DNA from: Pilaira anomala
Lineage: Eukaryota; Mucoromycota; Mucoromycetes; Mucorales; Mucoraceae
Reading direction: 5' to 3'
NCBI GenBank assembly: GCA_025716855.1
Contig: JAIXMQ010000003.1
Span: forward strand, 411,001 to 475,000
Length of the DNA: 64,000 nucleotides
Both the position numbers and the translations under genes were made by a program. This document shows, in pieces, positions 1 through 9,747 of the stretch (the stretch's first letter is position 1; every line of letters begins with the position of its first letter). The notes under the pieces are model-generated. The model saw only the letters and a list, made by a program, of their open reading frames with translations. It was not told where the DNA came from and did not search any database.

Positions 1-666
1 TTATATTCCAGATGATACTGTCACATCAGATAACCTTTCCACTTGGATGTCAAAAGATGGCACATGGGGTACGACTATTCGAAGGCAATCTAATAAAAAA
101 AGAAAACGTGGCCGATTGCTCAATGTCGTCAAAAAAGTTTACAGAGGTAATACCCGGAAAGTATCTATTCTTTATTAAAAATATTCATCTTATTTTGACT
201 AGATTTTACTTGGGATGATCTTTCAAATATTCAGAAATATAGATCACTGGTCAAATCGTCAATGGCCACCAAATGTACTGTTGGTTACGTACGAAAATCA
301 AATACCAATGAACCTGACACAACCAAAAAAAAGCTAGTAAATCTCCAAATCTACAAGATGAAGACGAAGCTCTTATGTGAAGATGTATTTGTGTCTTACA
401 ACACTTCTGCTAACGACCCAATTGCCGAAAGGGATGCAACAACTCCACCATATACTTTCGACGATTGCTCTGGTAATACACAAGACTTAATCACCAAGAT
501 CACAAAATCCGCTCGACAAATTCGCCTTGTGGTAATTGACTATGCCGGATTGTCGACCAATCCTGACGACATCAGGTTATTCATTTCTTTGAATAAGTCC
601 GTACGAGAAGTGGTTGTCGTATTTGCGTCATCTCTACTTATAAATATAAGTAGATCAGGGATATAA
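1..666 (+). CDS. Serine-recombinase-like protein, 3' part only (IS607 TnpA-like?)
   Basis: Reading begins before the window. An intron at 147-202 (GTAATA...GACTAG) joins two open frames, so the protein reads through KVYRDFTWDDL into the exon that holds ATG 262. The centre reads VGYVRKSN, then a spaced Leu/Gln helix, and later VVIDYAGLSTN. This resembles the N-terminal catalytic fold of serine resolvases (Y-x-R-x-S, then a hydrophobic strand ending near D-x-L-S). The upstream stretch SDNLSTWMSKDGTW could be the end of a MerR-like helix-turn-helix, as in IS607 TnpA. The Asp-Arg of the usual second motif is missing and the frame stops soon after FASSLLINI, so it may be inactive or decayed. The family match is from motif memory only; a Mucorales-specific gene of unknown role is the alternative. 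Confidence 0.45.
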
Positions 667-2022
667 ACTAAACATTATAATAAAAAACCTGACATATCTT
701 CATAATAATATACATGTTTAACATTGTATATTATTATCAATATCTTGAACCTAAGGAAATATTCTATATTCAAATGCATATACAAATTGACGTAAAATAA
801 GATCAATGGTAAAAAACCAAGATCAAATAATAAAATATAATTGAGAATAAAACAATACAAATAAAGTAAATACTCAATTCATATTGATAGAAAATAAGAG
901 ATATTTACCGGTAATAGTCTCGATACAAGCTTAGCTACCTTGTGTTGGGGTAAGAACGACTATTACTGGCAAAAATACATTATTAATCTATTAATATTAA
1001 ATAGTAATATTATATAACCTGTTTACAAAATAAATAAAAAAAATAACATTGTTGGAATAAAGATTATCCCAGCAACTGTCAATTCTATCCCGAAACTGGG
1101 AAAACATGATATCAATCTAAGAATAAGGTTGATCAGGTCGTATGATAGAAAAATAGTTCTTGTCAATTTAAAAGTATGCGCATTTACCAATGAAATCTGT
1201 AACAACGTTAACGGAATCCAGACTAATAACAGCCATGCAAGTAATTACAAGGTGATCTTTAGTCAGGAACCAGATATGTTGTTATCCAATCGGGTAGATA
1301 GGATCCACGATTATTTATGGTCAATTCGAAAGAGTAGAACGTACTTATTCAAAAGCAGAAGAGTTGGGTATTGATTCATTTAAACCCATCAAAAAGATGG
1401 TCCTTATTCAAACACAACTCATCAGGATATTCAAGATATAAAAGATGATTATTATTTTAGTTTAGAAGAGTTCTTTCAGTTTTATTTTATCCAATAAATC
1501 AACCCTAAGTCTTTTCTCATTAATTACTGATTGTCCACAGTATCATTTATTAGAAAAAAACACGAATTGGATATGACTACTTTGAGTTGATCACTCGATT
1601 TAACAACGTTTACTTGTCGTAAAATCATTACGCCATGAACCATCCAGCACGTCGTCTATGTTTCGACAGCTTAAAAATTGCTTGTTTTTTTATAAGACTT
1701 GAATAAAATTATTGTAGTTGATTCCGATGAATAAAGGCATATCCTGAGAAAAACAACCAATTAATAGACAACACACGACGTATTAAAAGAAACCTAAATT
1801 TATTGACACTTGGGATAATAGATTCTGTCTTCGAGATTACTTTGAGTGATTGTAGAGCTGTTTTATTATAATTGAAATGTCCCTAGGTCCCAAATATTAT
1901 TCAAAATTAGTCTCAAAAACAATGTCCGGCAGAATAAATAATTCATTATTTTAAAGATAATAATAAAATAAAGTTTATTGTTTATTTTTTGCTTGGATGG
2001 TTTTGCCTAATTTATCCAAGGA
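667..2022. other. Gene-poor stretch with decayed coding-like fragments
   Basis: No intact gene is visible. The interval 1129-1374 (+) can be translated for 81 residues, and further fragments in shifting frames run to about 1500 with stops between them. This is what an old, mutated element would look like. No family could be assigned. Because it lies between two recombinase-type relics it may be part of either, but this is a guess. Confidence 0.4.
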
Positions 2023-3733
2023 TCAACCTTCTAAAGAAATACGTAGGTTTTCAATTACTTCTACTGCTTCCTCCAAAGTGATATCTTGCTCTTCAGTGAC
2101 CCGTTTTATTTCATTAATAATGATTAGGCACTTGGAGTAATACTTCCTTTCTAAATATTAATAATAATAAAAACAAAAATATTATATATACGTTTATGCG
2201 CATGCTTTTACCTTTGGCATCAGCTCTATATTTCGTACCATAAGTTTCGTTCAAGTGGTAAACACTGGGCTGACCTTCATTCATACCAATGGTCCACTCT
2301 TTCCACAAAGCATACACAGTGGTAAGATCACGTTTCAACTTGTATGATCTGTTGATTAGATCTTCTTCTTCTTCAGCTTCAGCTTCTCTTCTTAAAATAC
2401 CAGAGGATGGATTTACCGGGGAATCGACACGGCCTTCACTGCTTTGATTGATTGTCGAAGTCAAGTTATCAAGACGTTTGTCTATCTTTTTCAAAGCTTC
2501 CATCAAAGCCGGATTAACCTCAGATGCTGGTCTACAAACAGATCGTATTTGTTCAGCCAATTCAATTCTTGAATTAATTTGAGGGACAATGCGTTGTGTT
2601 TCTAACTATGCAGGAGGGATGGTAATGTCCATGGCAGTAATAAGTTCCTCAGAAAAGGAAGTGAACTCGTTTGACCGGAAAATCTTATGAAAAAACATTT
2701 CATGCTGAGGAAACTTCTGCTTCAAGATAACAGCATCTTGTAAGATGATTACTCTCAGATCCACCAACAACCTCAAAAACCCTTCATCGAAAACTGTTTG
2801 CTCAGATCTACCATCTATCATTTTTTGCTTCCATTCTTCACAAGAAAAAGACCAGCCATTTCAGACTCACAAGCTCCAGCTTGACGGCCTGAATGGGTCT
2901 TTTTTTGCTGTTGATACCTATATCTTCAAATGCATCGTCAATTGATGTCAACCGAGTATTGTAAGAAACAGCTTTATCAACTTTCTGCCCTATTGTCAAC
3001 TTAGTTTTAAACCAATTTTCGTTGATGGTGAAATCAGGAAAAGCGTCACCTTTAATATGAAAGCAGTGAAAAAGATACAAGCCAACAGCACCAAAAGCAC
3101 ACGTATAAACATTCTTATGTCTTATAACACCACTGTACAACTTGTTCATTTCTTTATTAGTCTTGCCACCAGTAATCATCATGACAAACACAGGACAGCG
3201 AGTGGCGCTTTCATCCTTAAATTCCAAAGAAACAAATGGTTGAGGTTGGTAGATCTCAAAGTCTTACCACGAAGCACCATCATATGATTCAACAAAAAAA
3301 CCATTCGATCCCTAAGCCCATCACCGGGCTTTTTCCCTCTCTTCATATAATAATCAGCCACTTGAGCCATTTGTTCGGAATTGTAACCATCTTGAATTGA
3401 TCCAATACCAGGATCAGCATAATCTACAGTGCTACAGGCTACTGAACAAAGCTTCTTTAAGGTTTCGCCTCTAGGGTGAACCATATTTAAAATTCCGCGA
3501 TTCTCTGGCATTTGTTTGTGGTATAGATCCACACAAGCTTTTGTTTATTGCTTCAAAGTTTCATGACTGTATCCTTTCCTAACAACAGTGACAGATCCAT
3601 CAGCTTCTTTGACAGGTATGGACATACCAGCTTCATAAATCCCTTTAATAAAATGTACCACCTTCAGTAGCAAAATCGTCGAGGTAATTGTTGCTGATAC
3701 ACTATTGCTATTGTTGAGGATGCTTATAGGCAC
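2023..3733 (-). pseudogene. Broken Ndc10_II / GCR1_C gene (Crypton-type tyrosine recombinase relic)
   Basis: Read on the minus strand, pieces appear in the order of fungal Ndc10-like/Crypton proteins. First comes a segment ending GYSHETLKQ and, after an in-frame TAA near 3545, DLYHKQMPENRG. Next are HPRGETLKKL, LRDRMVFLLNHMMVLRGKTL, ITGGKTNKEMNKLYSGVIRH with CAFGAVGLYLFHCF, and an ILQDAVILKQKFPQH segment. Last is a GCR1_C-like DNA-binding domain (VYALWKEWTIGMNEG, SVYHLNETYGTKYRAD) that continues after a short intron to INEIKRVTEEQDIT and stops at 2023. At least one internal stop and frameshifts near 3225, 2890 and 2825 break it. In intact relatives the Ndc10_II region has a tyrosine-recombinase fold. 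Orthology to a particular Crypton family is not established. Confidence 0.72.
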
Positions 3734-3943
3734 AGCTAAATAAATAAGTGATCATTGTAGTTACTATATATATATATATTATTTTTTTATTATCATTAAT
3801 CAAGATCATTGTTTCATGCTGGCATAAGCAGTCCACATTACTTTCTTATAGGTCATATGACATAATAAGTTGTCATAGATGGAAAGTGACAGGTATCAAG
3901 AGTTTGTTTAACCTTGCATGAATTTCCGATTAAAGTTACTCGC
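3734..3943. other. Short AT-rich spacer with (TA)n tract
   Basis: A TATATATATATATA tract lies near 3765-3779. No gene is seen. Confidence 0.4.
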
Positions 3944-4073
3944 CAATAGATACTGTATTTCCGCCGTCAATTGATCACTTTTTAAATTCCAATTGGTCAC
4001 TTTTTTGAGTCTCTATTGGATACTTTTCTGAAGATCACTTGGTCACTTTTTTGAGCCTCAATTGCCCTCACTT
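3944..4073. repeat. Imperfect 23-bp tandem repeat, about 5 units
   Basis: Consecutive units start near 3944, 3968, 3990, 4013, 4036 and 4059 (the last partial). The core is CAATTGGTCACTTTTTTGAG with substitutions, for example CTATTGGATACTTTTCTGAA in the unit at 4013. The 22-24 bp spacing is regular. It sits about 0.2 kb upstream of the broken Ndc10-like gene. This may be a recombinase-binding or terminal array of that element, or an unrelated minisatellite. Confidence 0.75.
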
Positions 4074-5115
4074 AATAAATTGATCGTGTCAACTGTTTTG
4101 CGTAGGGTAAACAAAAAAAAACTTGATCAATTGCAAATTAAATTGGGATACCAATTAGAAAACGGAACCATAGTGAGTATTCACTTCATCGTAGTCGCTT
4201 TTTTCGATTGTTTAAATAAAAAAAGGATGTCTAGTGAAGGTATGAATCTCCTTTTTTTTTTTTTTTTGTATTAAAATATGGATCTCATTTCGCTAAACGT
4301 ATTATTAACTAACTTCTTATTCCTAAGATTCATTTACTATACCATAGATATGGAAACCTGGTTCTGATCTAATGTGTAAGCTGTTATTCAATGATCCCTC
4401 AGTTGTAAACTTGGTTGTATAATCATTCTTAGGTAGTATACTTGTCTATTATAAATGTACTGGCTTTAATACACTACGACTACGACTATACTTTCTTTTC
4501 ATATCTTTTTATTTCTTTAAGTTCACCTTTATTCTCTTTTACCCTTTCAGCAGCTATAAAAAAAAAGTCGCGTCGTTAATTTTAGAAGTTGAAGACGATG
4601 TAACACTTCTTACTGTATAACTATCAAAATAAGTGACAATGATAACGGCTGATCTCTGCTTGTTTAAGCGGCTTATCATAACTGTACCATAGTATAAATA
4701 TGATTTAATAGAATGAATATTAACCAGTCATGATCGGGTAGTAGATCCAGATAAGATAGTATGCTTCTCGTATGTTAGAACGAGTAAAGGATATATATTT
4801 CTTTATAGAGACTGATTGGAAATAGATGCAAAAAACGATAATATTTTATTAGAGGTACGCTATTATTTTCAGTGTCGTTATATTTTCAGAATAACACAAT
4901 ATTATATTTGATATTTATTAAAGTAACAATGCTGTTTTTGCTTATTTGATGCTCTACTAAACAATGGAGTGTATTTTCAATTATTCACAAAAATCCGGTG
5001 ATCAGACCAAAAAAATTTGTCTCTCGGGCTATGACCCACTTCCAGTTTTTTTTATAATACCTACTAAATGTATTAACAGAAGATTGCCCTTAAAAAAACA
5101 ATCTTTCTTTTTCAT
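4074..5115. other. Intergenic stretch, nothing recognised
   Basis: AT-rich, with a T15 run near 4252-4266. A 70-codon open frame at 4062-4274 has no recognisable domain and ends in the homopolymer, so it was not called. Confidence 0.4.
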
Positions 5116-6954
5116 TTAAAGTATGCATTGTTTATAAATGTTACGATACTGAATGATAAAGGATTTTAGTGAATAGCATTGAACCTCTAAACGTAAACTA
5201 GGTGCATCCAATAAGATTTGAAATTCTTGACTTGATATCTCGCGTACAACAGGATCATCTTGGATAAAAGAAAAATAAGTTTTACTGCTGTTCATTATTT
5301 CATGCACAGATAAAAGTACCAACAGGAAGTAGTTATTTATTTTCCAGCTCACTTCTTCTAAATGGCTGCAAGGCATCTTAATCTTGATATAAGGTAACTT
5401 ATTATACTGGATATTGAAATGTACATGCTTTAATCCAATAAAATACTTTGATATCTTTTGTAACCCATCCAATTCCTCTGCCGAACTAAGTTCATCTTTT
5501 TCAAATTCAAGTGTGTGAACTGAAGCATTAGTTTTACATTTTTTTTCTTCAATGTGATACAGATTGATATTTCGTAACTGCAGCACTTTTAATTGTAAAC
5601 ACCGTGTCAGTTGATAAAATGATAGACCCATATGCTTTTGAAAGCTATTATTAATCTCGAGCCCTAAATCACAGCTGAATATCTTTTTACCCAGACTTAA
5701 ATGCAATTCTTTAATGATGTTGGGTCCCAACGTATCAAAAAGTGCTGTATGAGGTAGACTGGTATTGTTATAAGATTTGAAATGGACTTGCAGTAATATA
5801 TTTTTCTTTTTCGCAATGACCAAGTAAGGATAACATATCCCCCCTGATTGATGTACATCATAGTCATCGTATTGGATTTCCACTACTGTTTCCAGCCCTG
5901 AAATACTAAGAAACTGTTGCATAAAATATCCCATTGTCCTTATATCTAAAGTGTTGTACACTGTCACATCTTTTGTGCTGGCTATATATTGAGCCATCAA
6001 ATTCATTACTTGATCACTTTGATGTAAACTATCCTGGTTTAAAAATTGATTTAATACCAAGTTTTCTAGGTTAGGAAACTTGTGAATAAAATAGTCTGTT
6101 GATTTGGACGTAAATTGTACACCTTTTCCTTCAAATGTCTTTAAATTATAGTGAGGTTGAATAGGCGCATGATCATCAGATAAAGTAATAAGCAAGGGGT
6201 TTTCTATTCCAAAGTATCGACTTTGATCAAAAAAGGTGGGAGTAAACTTTAAAACAATTAATGACGGACACGCGTTGACCAAAGTCTCTAGTATGAGTAT
6301 TGTCTTTATTGTGGTTGCAAACACAACTTCTAAACAAGTCAAATTGGTAAATTCGTTTAATCGTCGCGCAATCTTCAGATAATCTATTCTAGGCCCATCA
6401 TCCCAGCCGGTAAAGTAATTTCTGTCACCGAGATAAAGGCTGTTTAAAGTGTTTCGATACAAGAGGGCAGTATCGAAATAAGTATTGAGATCACCACCAT
6501 CCCAGCCCACTTTAGGAACCTCCTTGATATATTTCCAATGCTTTGATTCTTGCTGTAGTAATTTCCATATTGGTTCTGGATTGTGACATGTGTCTATTAC
6601 TTCAAGATAAGGACAATATTTTGCCATACTTGAGAACAAGGCAAGTGCTTGGTTTGCCGTTTCTCTAGAAAACAAGCCATTGGATAAATTTAAATTTGAG
6701 TCGCATGAAATGTCGTAAAAGACCCGGACTATTTTTATGTGTTTTCCTGTTTCCGACAATGGTTGTGTTATTTTTCGAATAAATGCTAGTGTGCTATGGT
6801 GTTGGCTCAAGATAACTTCTCGGTACAATACTTGTTCTGCTGCTTTATACCAATTCTGACAAGTGGTTTGGCATTGGGAAATATCTTGCTTTTTTATCAA
6901 TTGACTAAATATTGAATCAAGTATTTCATGCGGCAAATCCGTCCAGTCCACCAT
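5116..6954 (-). CDS. F-box / leucine-rich-repeat-like protein
   Basis: Intronless, 612 residues. Residues about 3-45 (LPHEILDSIFSQLIKKQDIS, then CQTTCQNWYKAA and LYREV) form an F-box, the Skp1-binding motif of SCF ubiquitin ligase substrate receptors. The rest is a long Leu/Ile-rich region with irregular LRR-like stretches (for example LTCLEVVF, NLENLVLNQF, LKVLQLRNINL) that would recruit a substrate. Mucorales carry many such proteins with divergent C-terminal parts, and no specific target can be named. The ATG at 6954 opens directly onto the F-box, which supports this start. A very long A-run (minus strand) lies upstream at about 7028-7060. The domain call is solid; the biological role is unknown. 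Confidence 0.9.
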   Translation of the reverse strand: MVDWTDLPHEILDSIFSQLIKKQDISQCQTTCQNWYKAAEQVLYREVILSQHHSTLAFIRKITQPLSETGKHIKIVRVFYDISCDSNLNLSNGLFSRETANQALALFSSMAKYCPYLEVIDTCHNPEPIWKLLQQESKHWKYIKEVPKVGWDGGDLNTYFDTALLYRNTLNSLYLGDRNYFTGWDDGPRIDYLKIARRLNEFTNLTCLEVVFATTIKTILILETLVNACPSLIVLKFTPTFFDQSRYFGIENPLLITLSDDHAPIQPHYNLKTFEGKGVQFTSKSTDYFIHKFPNLENLVLNQFLNQDSLHQSDQVMNLMAQYIASTKDVTVYNTLDIRTMGYFMQQFLSISGLETVVEIQYDDYDVHQSGGICYPYLVIAKKKNILLQVHFKSYNNTSLPHTALFDTLGPNIIKELHLSLGKKIFSCDLGLEINNSFQKHMGLSFYQLTRCLQLKVLQLRNINLYHIEEKKCKTNASVHTLEFEKDELSSAEELDGLQKISKYFIGLKHVHFNIQYNKLPYIKIKMPCSHLEEVSWKINNYFLLVLLSVHEIMNSSKTYFSFIQDDPVVREISSQEFQILLDAPSLRLEVQCYSLKSFIIQYRNIYKQCIL

Positions 6955-7027
6955 TTAATATAAATATGTATATATATAAAAAGAGAGTAGAAATTAAAAT
7001 ATCAATATAACCGAATAAGTTGCCACA

Positions 7028-7060
<33 letters not shown>

Positions 7061-7207
7061 GTTAAACCGCCGAAATATCCATTCTTTTTAGGGGATTTAA
7101 TATTTTATACGTTACATCGAAGATCTTTCGCTTTTAGTTTAATTCGTTCGAGTTTAATGTGCAACACAACAAAAAGAAATTAGGTAGTACATAAAGTTTA
7201 ATTTTAT

Positions 7208-8066
7208 TTAATCTGAAATCCCAGGAAGTGAAACCATTGTTGGTTGTTGTTGGTATTCTGTGTGGCGTTTTAATCCCATACTAACTGATAAGACCTATTA
7301 TTATGGAAAATATCAATAACACTTTCTTCTTAAAAATATCGAATTTACACTTACCTCGTCCAACATATTTCTTAATTGTAAATTATCTTTTTCTATTTGT
7401 TTCAATTTTTCTTCATTGGATATATTTTGTTGTCTAGTTTCTTCTAATAATTCAGTTAATGTTTGGTTTTGATTTTCCAAATTTTCTAAAGCATCATCCA
7501 CATAGTTTCGGCGATTTTTAGCTGTCACTCGAGATCTATTTATCATGCTCCCAATTAAGAAGGGTTCCCAATATTTATTTTTAATATGCATTACCTCCAA
7601 CTCTCTGCGAGAATTACAGACACAGCCACAGAAAACACAAAGGCTTCACTTAGGAAATTAGCCCCACTTTCAATAGCCCTAAAATCATATTATTACTATC
7701 ATGATCATTTTAATTTCGTTCATATTGATTTTTAATGTACCTAGCATCATTTAAAGGTCTAATTTTTTCTTTTTTGTAACCAAGAAACTGCATCTTTAAA
7801 GTCATTTCTAAATGGTGGGATCTCTAATGAATAAAATAAACTTAATACTGCTCCTAACAGATGAGGGTAAATAAGCGAGTTACCTGAGCGACATTGATAC
7901 AAAAAGCTTTGAATTTCGGGTGAGATTTAGCTTGCGTTTTAATTGAGGTGGCAACAGGTTTAGCTAATGTTCTTTTAATGTCAAAAAAAAAAAGTTAGAC
8001 TTGACTTGTTGAAAAAACAAAGACATCTTACCTAACTAGCAACGATCCGATTTTTGTTGTGCTCAT
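7208..8066 (-). CDS. OPA3-like mitochondrial protein
   Basis: Assembled by hand from six exons: 8066-8032, 7971-7884, 7823-7741, 7678-7595, 7535-7355 and 7294-7208. All joins keep frame and use GT...AG. The protein starts MSTTKIGSLLVR and continues TLAKPVATSIKTQAKSHPKF, FCINVAQ, LGYKKEKIRPLNDARAIESG, then ANFLSEAFVFSVAVSVILAE. These are the hallmark blocks of the OPA3 family. A charged coiled coil (about residues 100-155) follows, with a short tail ending LPGISD. OPA3 proteins are associated with mitochondrial membranes; their biochemical role is not well defined. The length of about 168 residues is normal for the family. The hydrophobic FVFSVAVSVILAE block is the likely membrane or helical core. 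Because the exons are short, single-frame scans miss most of the gene. Confidence 0.93.
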
Positions 8067-9585
8067 ATCTTAACGAAAAAATTAATAAAAGTGAACTTTA
8101 AACAACAAAATTGAGGGTGCTGGGTAAAGAGTAGTAATCCACGGACATATTTTACCCGGAAGCATCAAAAAGAAAACGAGTCACCAAGGAAGGTTGTAAC
8201 AACACTTTTGCATGAAATAAACCATGAAATTTGATTGAGATGATACAATAACAGTTAAATAATTGTACTGAATTGATAATTATCAAGGAAAAAACTGGGA
8301 AAGAAATTATTGGAAAGCTGAATAGGATTAAGAAAATGTGAGTAGAGGGTGTGTGTGTGGGGGGGGGGGGGGTAAACATGTTTGTAATCTGTTTTTTTCA
8401 ATAAACATAATTGTGTCATCTGATTTTCTCTTTTTAGAGCCTGCAAGTTTGATGGGTAACTACGCCTTTGTTATGAATTTCCGAGAGAGCTGTCATACAT
8501 ATAAGAAAAACAAATCATAAAATGGATTTTTGACGCACACACAATTCGAAGTCTTTTTTTCTCCCTTAAGCATAAACAAGAGTGCGTTAAACATTTTGAC
8601 CAAGACATGATAGGTTACACGAGTAGGTGAAGGCAACTTGCTAAACAGCGACAGACATTCTCTTTGTTTGTTTGTGTACTATAAATAGAGAAGTTTCGTT
8701 TACTTCTTTATCCTACACAGGACTTCACTTGTTTATATTGTTCGATTTTTTCTACATCTTTATTTTTTTTAAAGATAGAGGATCAATTTAGTCTCTGGTA
8801 ATATACAGCGTTAAATTATATATATATATTTGTGTGTGTGTGAACACAATAACTATATGTTACAATAATAATCAAACAGTTCGTTTATATCAGACCCCTC
8901 CTCCCTTTATAGTTATACACATTAAAACTTAATAACATTACCAAAGAGGAGAAGGATTGTGTAACTCCTTTACTTGTAGTCTCAGATGTTCACTCTGCTC
9001 GCAGCGATATTAAATTTCTATATTACATCAGAATTATCCTATACTCAGTTTAGCACCGTCTTTATTGTCTTTGGGTTTGATACTCAAGTAGTTTTTAGAC
9101 ATAACTTTTAGCGATAGAAGCTTGTAAAAGAAAGCAAAAAATATTTAGGAGACAAGCGTAACTTAATTATACTAAAAAATGCTTGCTAAAATGTATAGAA
9201 AAGGCTCAATTGTATCTCAGGAACTCTCAAACTATATCAGCCCTGCATTCTTGGCCTCCCAATTATACCGATCATAGATTTCTACAGTCTCAAAGCAAGC
9301 CAATTCATTCGGGACAACAATATTATTATTCAGAAGCAACTATATTACGTTATTTTGCCATGCTAGTACATCATTTTATGTAAAATTAATCGTACCTGAT
9401 TTAACATAAACTTCACCAATATAAACTAATAATTTAATCAAGTAGAACGGAAGGAATTGATTTATCAAAGTAAGCAAACCTTTAGAGTTTAAGGACGTGA
9501 ACTCAGATTTTGATTCATCTATCGATTCTTTTTAAAAAGTTTAACAAAGTATTAAATACTTACGGTCGGACTGCTTAATTCCCCG
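8067..9585. other. Intergenic stretch with low-complexity tracts
   Basis: Contains a GT-rich tract running into a G12 run near 8348-8372, a short TA/TG tract near 8816-8842, and no recognised gene. A 66-codon open frame at 9183-9383 has no domain. Confidence 0.45.
8347..8372. repeat. GTGTGTG-G(12) low-complexity tract
   Basis: A (GT)n stretch runs directly into about 12 consecutive G. This is unusual in a genome where nearly all homopolymers are A or T. Confidence 0.8.
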
Positions 9586-9592
9586 TGAGTCA
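9586..9592. promoter_or_regulatory. TGAGTCA: Gcn4/AP-1-type site upstream of ADE4
   Basis: A perfect TGAGTCA (reverse complement TGACTCA, containing the Bas1/Gcn4 core TGACTC) lies about 156 bp before the ADE4 start. In budding yeast, purine genes including ADE4 are activated by Bas1 and Gcn4 through such sites. Use in this fungus is inferred. Confidence 0.45.
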
Positions 9593-9608
9593 CCTAACTA
9601 AACCTTCA

Positions 9609-9628
9609 TCTCTCTCTCTCTCTCTCTG
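9609..9628. repeat. (TC)n microsatellite in the ADE4 leader
   Basis: About ten TC dinucleotides lie just upstream of the ADE4 gene, possibly in its 5' UTR. Confidence 0.85.
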
Positions 9629-9747
9629 TGATGTAGATATCTATTATTTACTTTCTTTTCTGTCACATAAAGTAAAATAAAATTAAAATTAATTCTTGTT
9701 CTTTCTTTTCTTTTTGTTTTGTTTAATAAAATTTTTGTTTATTCAAA

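Noticed and set aside
4062..4274. Small frame of 70 codons after the tandem repeat
   Set aside because: No domain, ends in a T run, and overlaps the repeat array.
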